Assembly (NCBI GenBank): GCA_017405785.1
Contig: JAFQZR010000001.1
Location: 124,001 to 188,000 of the forward strand
From: Erysipelotrichaceae bacterium
GTDB taxonomy: Bacteria > Bacillota_I > Bacilli_A > Erysipelotrichales > Erysipelotrichaceae
Length of the DNA: 64,000 nt
Direction: 5' to 3'
Under the pieces are notes generated by a model, which did not search any database, was not told the origin of the DNA, and was given only the letters and a program-made list of their open reading frames with translations. The translations under genes were made by a program, and so were the position numbers. Below, in pieces: positions 58,344 to 64,000 of this stretch. The number at the start of each line of letters is the position of its first letter. Positions within the stretch are counted from its first letter, which is position 1.

Positions 58344-58979
58344 TTATAAATACCTTACCGCTGTTCCATACATTTGTAGGTAGAAGTACTGGAACAAGTT
58401 TGTATCTAAGTCTAGATCATACCTCATGCCTATCACTGCATCTGCTCCTAAACGAGCAGCCCTTTCTTTTAATTCCTCAACAGCTATGAAAAAGGCTTTA
58501 TCAAACTGATTGTGAGCTATTGTCGCCGCATTGGTAATGAACAGAGTTTGAAACACTTCCCAACCTGTAATCCTGTCTCCGGACAATTGGGCCAATTGTT
58601 CTTTTGTAGAAAACAGATCTTCATACTTTTTTGAAAGAGTCGAGAACTGGTCTCCTCTGTTGTTGACTTGAAAATAAACAGGGGCAATGATTTCATAATC
58701 TTGTTTTATGTCACACGTTGAGACAATAATGTTCTTTTTTTTAGCTAAAATCTCTTTTTCATGATTAGCTTCAATTATTCTCTCTTCCTCTTCATCATTG
58801 GATTTTTTTTGCCATTCTTCGATTGTCAAATTACGGAATTTCTGTCTTTCACTTTCTTTCAATGTATGGGGTGTTTTATTAAAAACACGCTGTAAGCAAT
58901 CGTCACACACCAGACCGTCTTTGAACTCTACGCTGTTATCAGAGAAAACCATTTTTTTACATATAGAGCATTTCTCCAT
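58344..58979 (-). CDS. Zinc-ribbon protein with YbjQ-like domain
   Basis: A 211-residue protein. Residues 1-32 form a zinc ribbon (CSICKKMVFSDNSVEFKDGLVCDDC). Residues 50-80 are a charged helix. Residues 85-211 resemble the YbjQ/DUF74 fold (IIVSTCDIKQDYEIIAPVYFQV, EELKERAARLGADAVIGMRYDLD, LQMYGTAVRYL), which forms pentamers and is proposed to bind metals. There is no signal peptide. The function is unclear. GAGGAGG precedes the ATG. Confidence 0.8.
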   Translation of the reverse strand: MEKCSICKKMVFSDNSVEFKDGLVCDDCLQRVFNKTPHTLKESERQKFRNLTIEEWQKKSNDEEEERIIEANHEKEILAKKKNIIVSTCDIKQDYEIIAPVYFQVNNRGDQFSTLSKKYEDLFSTKEQLAQLSGDRITGWEVFQTLFITNAATIAHNQFDKAFFIAVEELKERAARLGADAVIGMRYDLDLDTNLFQYFYLQMYGTAVRYL

Positions 58980-59087
58980 GTGTATTTCCTCCTCGTTTTG
59001 TTATAGACAACGGATTCATTTTTTTAAATTATCATAAATTAGGCAAAAGAACACAAAGAAACACGATGTATTCTCTTCCTTAAACTT

Positions 59088-59627
59088 TTAATACTCTTCT
59101 ACACAGACTTCAAAATATGACTGAGGATGTGCACATACAGGGCAGACTACCGGAGGTTTCTTACCGAAATACAGGTGTCCGCAGTTACGGCATTTCCAGC
59201 ATGTTTCTGATACTTTTTCGAAGACTTCCTTCTGTTCGACCAGTTCTGCCAGTCTCAGATATCTCTCTTCATGATGCTTTTCAATGGCAGCTACGCCTTC
59301 CATCTGTCTGGCGATTGCTTCGAAGCCTTCTTCTCTGGCTTCCTTAGCCATTCTTACATACATGTCAGTCCATTCTTCATGTTCACCGGCTGCAGCAGCC
59401 TTCAGGTTGTCGATTGTGCCAGGAACCTTGCCGCCGCATAAATGCTTGAACCATAACTTGGCATGTTCCTTTTCGTTATCTGCTGTTTCCTGGAAAATGG
59501 CGGCTATCTGTTCATATCCATCCTTCTTGGCCTGAGAAGCGAAATAAGTATACTTGTTTCTGGCCTGTGATTCACCGGCAAAAGCTTCCCATAAATTCTT
59601 TTCAGTCTTTGATCCTTTTAACTCCAT
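59088..59627 (-). CDS. Rubrerythrin
   Basis: A 179-residue iron protein. The N-terminal four-helix bundle carries the diiron ligands (ESQARNKYTYFA, DNEKEHAKLWF, AIEKHHEERY) and the C-terminal rubredoxin domain has CWKCRNCGHLYFG and CPVCAHPQSYFE, so all four iron cysteines are present. Rubrerythrin reduces hydrogen peroxide with electrons from NADH via rubredoxin-type carriers and is a mark of anaerobes. An AAAGGAGA site precedes the ATG; the gene is monocistronic. Confidence 0.96.
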   Translation of the reverse strand: MELKGSKTEKNLWEAFAGESQARNKYTYFASQAKKDGYEQIAAIFQETADNEKEHAKLWFKHLCGGKVPGTIDNLKAAAAGEHEEWTDMYVRMAKEAREEGFEAIARQMEGVAAIEKHHEERYLRLAELVEQKEVFEKVSETCWKCRNCGHLYFGKKPPVVCPVCAHPQSYFEVCVEEY

Positions 59628-59679
59628 GATATTTCTCCTTTTTCTTTATTCTACCATATTTACATGGTTAGGTGCATTT

Positions 59680-60588
59680 CTAAAACTCCTCATTGACAGA
59701 CAGCGGAATACCTGAGGCATTCAGGGCTTCCGTAGTAGATGTGGCATTATATTCAAACAGGCTGTTATACAAAGTAAGGTTGTTGACCTTGGCCAGAATC
59801 TGCGGCTGCAGTCTGTATTTGGCTTCCGGTATCAGCATGTTCAGATTCTCGTGTTCCGATACCATTACCGTCATCTTATCCTTGTACTTGAAGCCATAGC
59901 ACAGTAATCTCACCAGAGCTTCTCCGGTAAGATAGACGATCTCGTCCACGTAGACGTTTGACTGGTTTATCGCAAATACCATGTAACCCTCTACCTCATT
60001 ATTACCGTTACGGTAAACAACGGTATTGTATTTTCTGTACTTGAAGGTTTCAAATCTGGATACCCAGTATTCGTAGTCTCTCTCATAATAACCGTTGAAG
60101 TTGGCCATGAAACTGCGGTACACATTGGTTATTTCCCTGACGGTAAAACTGCGGTCGATCCCGTCAAATGATCTGTTGGCCAGATCACTGCGGTTAAGGG
60201 AATAACGGCGGCGGTTATATACCGGTTCAAAACCCAGGCTGACAAAGTCAGACGGCGTATCCGTTATGGCCAGAGAGATCAGAACCTTGTGTATCAGTTC
60301 ATCATCCACATCTTTCAGAAGTTCTGCCAGATAACTGCGGTTATTACGGTCTGCTATGCAGGCTGTAATGGTTCCTGCTGCCATGCGGTAATCATTGACG
60401 CGAAGTGTATGATAGTTTACCTGACAGCTGGCCGCTACGTGCCCGTTGATCTCATTTACGATGATGTTATTCGCATTAAAATATCTGGCAAAATATATCT
60501 CCATGTCATCATATTCACCCAGGTTTACCCACCGGGAATGAAGGTCGTAAATGGCCTGACGGTCAGACAGCTGTCCCTCTCTAATCAT
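59680..60588 (-). CDS. Eis-like GNAT acetyltransferase
   Basis: A 302-residue protein beginning with a GNAT fold (MIREGQLSDRQAIYDLHSRW, MAAGTITACIADRNNRS with the acetyl-CoA loop region). The second half continues with FTVREITNVYRSFMANFNGYYERD and EGYMVFAINQSNVYVDEIVY, the second GNAT-like unit of Eis-type enzymes. The C-terminal sterol-carrier-like domain of the large Eis proteins seems absent or short. The substrate is unknown. Its start overlaps the end of the small membrane-protein gene upstream by eight bases. Confidence 0.78.
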   Translation of the reverse strand: MIREGQLSDRQAIYDLHSRWVNLGEYDDMEIYFARYFNANNIIVNEINGHVAASCQVNYHTLRVNDYRMAAGTITACIADRNNRSYLAELLKDVDDELIHKVLISLAITDTPSDFVSLGFEPVYNRRRYSLNRSDLANRSFDGIDRSFTVREITNVYRSFMANFNGYYERDYEYWVSRFETFKYRKYNTVVYRNGNNEVEGYMVFAINQSNVYVDEIVYLTGEALVRLLCYGFKYKDKMTVMVSEHENLNMLIPEAKYRLQPQILAKVNNLTLYNSLFEYNATSTTEALNASGIPLSVNEEF

Positions 60589-60865
60589 TTTTCTCTTCTT
60601 CGGCTTCCTTTACCTTGTATTCAGCATCAATAACCTTGTTTTCAACAGGGACTTTTTCCTTTTCCCTCTCTTCAAACTGCTTGGCGAAGTATTCAGCCGG
60701 GTTGGCTTCGATATCTTTCTTGGTTGACATACTCTGGAAGAATATATACCGGGCAAATATCAGTGCTACGACCAGCAGGAAAGAAAGCAGCTGCCCGATG
60801 ACAGGCATCAGCTTTAATCCGACAAATACGATGATCGCAAATCCGATCCATTCCTTTATACCCAT
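60581..60865 (-). CDS. Small membrane protein with charged tail, unknown
   Basis: A 94-residue protein. I take the ATG at 60865 because the GAGG site is eight bases away; an ATG two codons earlier is too close to it. One or two hydrophobic segments (residues 5-42, IGFAIIVFVGLKLMPVIGQL and LLVVALIFARYIFF) are followed by a Lys/Glu-rich helix (DIEANPAEYFAKQFEEREKE). It may be a coiled-coil tail. The acetyltransferase gene overlaps its end. No family recognised. Confidence 0.65.
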   Translation of the reverse strand: MGIKEWIGFAIIVFVGLKLMPVIGQLLSFLLVVALIFARYIFFQSMSTKKDIEANPAEYFAKQFEEREKEKVPVENKVIDAEYKVKEAEEEKND

Positions 60866-60895
60866 ATTCATGACCTCACATTTAATTCTATCACA

Positions 60896-61669
60896 TTAAG
60901 GAAGCTTCTGCTGTTTCTTCCAGATTTTCATAACCTGTCCGTGCGGAACGATCTTGCATAATAAAGCCTGTCCGCGGGCAATGAAACCGTAGATGCTGAC
61001 ATCGTTGCCCTTTGCCAGATCCTTCCAGGCCTGAGCAATGATCTGTTCAGGCTTGTACATTACCACGTACTTCCTGACGATCGGAGCCTTGTCCTTATCG
61101 ATGGCACGGTCAAAGAACCTGGTCTTGGTCCAATACGGACATACAGCCATGCATCTGATGCCTCTGCTTTCCAGCTCGCTGTTAAGAGCGCGGGAGAAGC
61201 TCAGGACAAAAGCCTTGGTTGCGGCATAGATGTTGATGTACGGAACCGGCTGTAAGGCAGCCATTGAGGCAATGTTAATGATGCTGGAACCGATGTGCAT
61301 GTACGGTATTACGGTCTTGATCATCTTGACCAGACCCTTGACGTTAAGATCGATCATGCCTTCAATGTTTTCCAGCGTCGTATTCTCAAAGGAATCAAAG
61401 ATGCCATAACCTGATGCGTTGATCAGCAGTGCTACGTTGATCTCTTCCTTCTTCAGCTCCTGCCGTAAGACATCAAAGCTGTCAGCCTTGCTCAGATCCA
61501 TAGGAAGCGATCTGACAACCGTATTGATCTGCGGTTTCAGATCTTCAAGGTTCTTCAGAGTACGGGCAATGACCCAGATCTCATCAAACTGTCCATGCTC
61601 GGTAGCTGTCAGGGCAAATTCACGGCCCATTCCGGAACTGGCTCCGGTAATAATGGCGATATTCTTCAT
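60896..61669 (-). CDS. Short-chain dehydrogenase/reductase
   Basis: A 257-residue SDR enzyme. The cofactor motif TGASSGMGREF is at residues 8-18, ASGYG near 84-88, the catalytic Ser in INIASMAAL and the YAATK motif near residues 153-157. It lies in the YvcK-WhiA operon, overlapping whiA by four bases, so its expression follows these division/carbon-flux genes. The C-terminal 60 residues form a helical extension (VSIYGFIARGQALLCKIVPH) seen in DltE-like SDRs that sit at the membrane. Substrate unknown. Confidence 0.87.
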   Translation of the reverse strand: MKNIAIITGASSGMGREFALTATEHGQFDEIWVIARTLKNLEDLKPQINTVVRSLPMDLSKADSFDVLRQELKKEEINVALLINASGYGIFDSFENTTLENIEGMIDLNVKGLVKMIKTVIPYMHIGSSIINIASMAALQPVPYINIYAATKAFVLSFSRALNSELESRGIRCMAVCPYWTKTRFFDRAIDKDKAPIVRKYVVMYKPEQIIAQAWKDLAKGNDVSIYGFIARGQALLCKIVPHGQVMKIWKKQQKLP

Positions 61670-62616
61670 GCGGACTCCTTTCTGCTGCGGTATTTATCCG
61701 CCAGATCAATGATCTTTATAAATCTGTGTCTGATACCGGACTTGCTGAGAACCTGTCCGGTCTTCTTTTCATATATCTGTGAAAGCTCAACGAAGCCGGC
61801 TTCCGGATTTTCATATCTTACCATGGCGATTTCCTGGTCTTTTTCTGACAGTTTTATGATGTTTCCTGACTCCACCAGATATTCCACGGCTTCATACTGC
61901 TTGCGGGCAGCAGCCAGGCTTTTGGCATCATTGGCGATCTCACAGTTGTTCCATCTGGATAAGCTGTTGACAAAGTCTCTCTGAATTCTGACATCCTCAA
62001 AGGTGAAGATGGCATCGGAAGCCCCCATCAGTCTTAAGAAGTCGGATATCTGCTCACTGGCCTTCAGGTAAACCACGTAACGGTCTCTTCTGGTGGTGAT
62101 CTTCCGGGTGATGAAGTATCTTTCCAGCAGTCTTACCAGAAAACGGGCATATTCTTCGGAAATGCAGCTGATTTCCAGATGGTAATTGGTCGTATTCGGA
62201 GAGTTTATGCTTCCGGTTGCCAGAAAGCTTCCGGTAATAAAGGCTCTGATCATGTTGTCATTTTTCAGAAACTTCATACGCGGGTATTCCCGGATGCCTC
62301 CATCACGCCATAAGTCCAGATCTTCCAGAATATCAGTGACATTCTTTCTGATGACAACGGCATAGATGTTGTTTTTATACAGTTTGTTTTCCTTGACGAC
62401 CTCTATTTCCGGTTTGGTACTGTAAAGATCCTGAACAAACTGGGAGATCATCCTTATGATGACCGCATTCTTGCTGCGGACGCGCAGTGAAAGTCCCCTG
62501 CTGGAAATGTTCATTACCGACAGCAGTTTCAGGATAGCGGAAAGCTCGGCTTTTTTAGCATCGCTGTTTATTTCCTGTCTGGCTACTTCTTCCTTGACTT
62601 CACTGGCAAAAGACAT
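61666..62616 (-). CDS. whiA: WhiA-family DNA-binding protein
   Basis: A 316-residue protein: an N-terminal homing-endonuclease-like (LAGLIDADG) fold (FITGSFLATGSINSPNTTNYHLEI) and a C-terminal helix-turn-helix (VELSQIYEKKTGQVLSKSGIRHRFIKI). The catalytic acids of the endonuclease fold are not expected in WhiA. In Bacillota WhiA affects cell division and membrane composition. Its start shares one base with the yvcK stop, with GGAGG upstream. It belongs to the conserved yvcK-whiA pair. Confidence 0.93.
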   Translation of the reverse strand: MSFASEVKEEVARQEINSDAKKAELSAILKLLSVMNISSRGLSLRVRSKNAVIIRMISQFVQDLYSTKPEIEVVKENKLYKNNIYAVVIRKNVTDILEDLDLWRDGGIREYPRMKFLKNDNMIRAFITGSFLATGSINSPNTTNYHLEISCISEEYARFLVRLLERYFITRKITTRRDRYVVYLKASEQISDFLRLMGASDAIFTFEDVRIQRDFVNSLSRWNNCEIANDAKSLAAARKQYEAVEYLVESGNIIKLSEKDQEIAMVRYENPEAGFVELSQIYEKKTGQVLSKSGIRHRFIKIIDLADKYRSRKESA

Positions 62617-63557
62617 CAGTATTCCTCCATCACTCTGGCAAAGCTCTCCGATACCTTATCGGCATCATGTCTGACCATTCCGGTCGCAAAGCTTAACAGC
62701 GGATGCTCAATGACGACATACGGATGTTCACTGTCTCTTATACCCACTACCCGGGCATTTTCAGCCTTGTAGTTAGCCAGAATATCATCAGGTATTTCAT
62801 CATTGGCCTTTACCACTATATCGACGATATCCTTACCCAGATGCTTATGTAAAGCCGCAACATGATCTTCCAGGTAATAGTTGTCGGTCTCGCCCTCTTC
62901 AGTCATGCAGTTACAGTAATAGATAACTCTGGCCTTGGTCTCACATAAAGCCTTTCTGATGTCGTCAATGATGATGTTAGGCATGATGCTGGTATACAAA
63001 GATCCGATACCTAAGATGATGTAATCAGCTTCCCGGATCTTTTCCAGAGCCTTTGGATTGGCTGCGACGTTTTCCCGGTAGAATACGTCAGCCACCTTAC
63101 GGTGAGCAGCGGTAATGTTATGTTCACCTACTACAACACTCCCGTCAGTCATGTTGGCACACAGAGTGACATTATCAATCGTGCTTGGCACAATAAGACC
63201 TCTGACCTTCAGAACATTTGACAGGTCAACAATGGCCTGTATCAGACTGTCTGACTTACGGGTCAGAGCAGATAACATTATATTGCCCAGATTATGGCCG
63301 GACATCTGTCCGCAGTTATCATCAAAACGGTAGTTCATCAGCGTGTTCATGATCGTTTCCGATTCCGCCAGTGCCAGCATGACGTTGCGTATATCTCCCA
63401 TCGCAGGAATGTTAAGATCACTGCGAAGTCTTCCCGTACTTCCTCCATCATCCGCAACCGTCACGATCGTTGTTAATTTGATATCTTCTATTTTTTTCAG
63501 GCCTCTCAACAGAGCAGACTGCCCTGTTCCGCCTCCTATGACTACTACTTTTTTCAT
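62616..63557 (-). CDS. yvcK: YvcK/CofD-like protein, gluconeogenesis factor
   Basis: I start at 63557 (313 residues, MKKVVVIGGGTGQSALLRGL). The UDP-sugar-binding motif GGGTGQSALL, TVADDGGSTGRLR, MGDIRNVMLALAE and GLGxGSLY-like ILGIGSLYTSIMPNI are intact. YvcK binds UDP-GlcNAc and directs carbon into the cell wall. Usually rapZ precedes it; here the upstream gene is unrelated and a terminator separates the two. No Shine-Dalgarno site; TGG-TATCAT lies six bases before the ATG, so the mRNA may be leaderless. Confidence 0.93.
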   Translation of the reverse strand: MKKVVVIGGGTGQSALLRGLKKIEDIKLTTIVTVADDGGSTGRLRSDLNIPAMGDIRNVMLALAESETIMNTLMNYRFDDNCGQMSGHNLGNIMLSALTRKSDSLIQAIVDLSNVLKVRGLIVPSTIDNVTLCANMTDGSVVVGEHNITAAHRKVADVFYRENVAANPKALEKIREADYIILGIGSLYTSIMPNIIIDDIRKALCETKARVIYYCNCMTEEGETDNYYLEDHVAALHKHLGKDIVDIVVKANDEIPDDILANYKAENARVVGIRDSEHPYVVIEHPLLSFATGMVRHDADKVSESFARVMEEY

Positions 63558-63563
63558 ACTTAA

Positions 63564-63569
63564 ATGATA
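63564..63569 (-). promoter_or_regulatory. Extended -10 of yvcK, six bases before ATG
   Basis: TATCAT preceded by TGG on the minus strand, then TTAAGT and ATG. The T tract of the preceding terminator falls where a -35 would be, so the promoter likely relies on the extended -10. Confidence 0.5.
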
Positions 63570-63585
63570 CCATATACTGCACACC

Positions 63586-63618
63586 GAAAAAAGTGGACAG
63601 ATTGATTTCTGTCCACTT
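63586..63618 (-). terminator. Terminator upstream of the yvcK promoter
   Basis: Perfect 10-base-pair stem AAGTGGACAG / CTGTCCACTT with an eight-base loop, followed by TTTT on the minus strand. Confidence 0.88.
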
Positions 63619-63633
63619 GTTGCTGGTTTCTTT

Positions 63634-64000
63634 TTATGAGTATTCCAGAGGATTTGGATATCCCTGAGAAGCTATTCTTTCAATTTCATCTTCGCTTAGT
63701 CCCGGAAGAATGAAGTGTGCTTCATCATATTTCTCCAGGGAACTGACATCGATCTCCTTCAGGAAATCCTGATAGGAAATGGTTGCCAGCCTCTTTCTTT
63801 TCTGCATTGAGGTCAGTGAAGCCACAAACAGATCACATTCAATTGGATCACCGGTTCTGGCATCTCTGGCAAACGGTGAAGGATGCCGTTTATAAGGCAA
63901 TACCGTATCAGTTGATGCCACAATGGCATAGGCTCCAAACAGCTTTCCTTCCTTATCGTTATAAAGTATCGGACTGGCATAATAGAGATCTCTTTCCTGC
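63634..64000 (-). CDS. Unknown protein, N-terminus outside window
   Basis: The reading frame stays open to the right edge, so the start lies beyond it. The visible 121 residues show a PAS/GAF-like or antitoxin-like strand region ERDLYYASPILYNDKEGKLF and GAYAIVAST, then an acidic, helical C-terminus (YQDFLKEIDVSSLEKYDEAH, LPGLSEDEIERIASQGYPNP). No family is recognised. A strong terminator follows the stop and separates it from yvcK. Confidence 0.6.
   Translation of the reverse strand, partial: QERDLYYASPILYNDKEGKLFGAYAIVASTDTVLPYKRHPSPFARDARTGDPIECDLFVASLTSMQKRKRLATISYQDFLKEIDVSSLEKYDEAHFILPGLSEDEIERIASQGYPNPLEYS

Noticed and set aside
1-64000. Search for CRISPR arrays, insertion sequences, prophage genes, tRNA and rRNA
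   Set aside because: No regularly spaced direct repeats, transposase, integrase, capsid or tail motifs, cloverleaf or rRNA stretches were found.

Overview
The window reads as a chromosomal segment of a low-to-middling GC Bacillota. Short intergenic gaps, strong Shine-Dalgarno sites, mannose-family PTS genes, YesM/YesN-type two-component genes, a YvcK-WhiA pair and intrinsic terminators all point that way. The split purine genes, the membrane pyrophosphatase and many cytoplasmic sugar enzymes would suit a gut anaerobe of the Erysipelotrichia type, but that placement is inference. I see no rRNA, tRNA, CRISPR array, prophage or insertion sequence.

Left part (1-25.7 kb): a leftward mannose-family PTS operon (IIC, IID, IIB, SIS deglycase-like, IIA, then a second SIS gene behind an internal terminator) faces a GntR/UTRA regulator. 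Operator-like palindromes sit in the shared promoter region. The layout resembles the gfr operons for glycated amino acids. Then come a membrane protein, a C69/secernin-like hydrolase, two tandem NagA-like deacetylases, an LSm-like/nitroreductase fusion, a GH13 glucosidase, a PfkB kinase, a purine cluster (phosphoribosyltransferase, PurO-like cyclohydrolase, stand-alone AICAR transformylase), a YjbR/EVE-like fusion, an XRE-DUF2975 cluster, an aldo/keto reductase with ferredoxin-like clusters, a K+-independent proton-pumping pyrophosphatase and several housekeeping hydrolases.

Middle part (25.7-52 kb): this is the most striking region. It opens with a compact structured RNA on the minus strand (about 25745-25915), with its own promoter and terminator. 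An orphan EIIB, two esterases and an MsmK/UgpC-type sugar ABC ATPase follow; the ATPase is preceded by a multi-hairpin leader that also holds a possible 25-codon upstream ORF. Rightward from 30.5 kb runs an operon of an alpha/beta hydrolase, a sialate O-acetylesterase-like enzyme, a NIF3-like protein, a CE2-like SGNH esterase, a P-loop kinase and a GH13_18 phosphorylase. Beyond a divergent carboxylesterase lie a lipoprotein binding protein, a YesMN-like two-component system, two CUT1 permeases, a beta-lactamase-fold esterase, a CE4-like deacetylase, a YesL protein and a second ABC ATPase. At least eight deacylating enzymes, none with a visible signal peptide, surround one importer and one phosphorylase. 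I infer a pathway that imports an acylated oligosaccharide or glycoside and strips and phosphorolyses it inside the cell.

Right part (52-64 kb): pseudouridine catabolism (psuG, psuK), a GT2 glycosyltransferase fused to a MarR-like DNA-binding domain beside a GtrA protein, gap (GAPDH) with a strong promoter and a palindromic operator candidate, a remnant of an M23 peptidase, a zinc-ribbon/YbjQ protein, rubrerythrin, an Eis-like acetyltransferase, a short-chain dehydrogenase, whiA and yvcK. Three minus-strand genes (CBS protein, psuK, yvcK) lack a Shine-Dalgarno site and carry a -10 hexamer exactly six bases before the ATG, which suggests leaderless transcripts.
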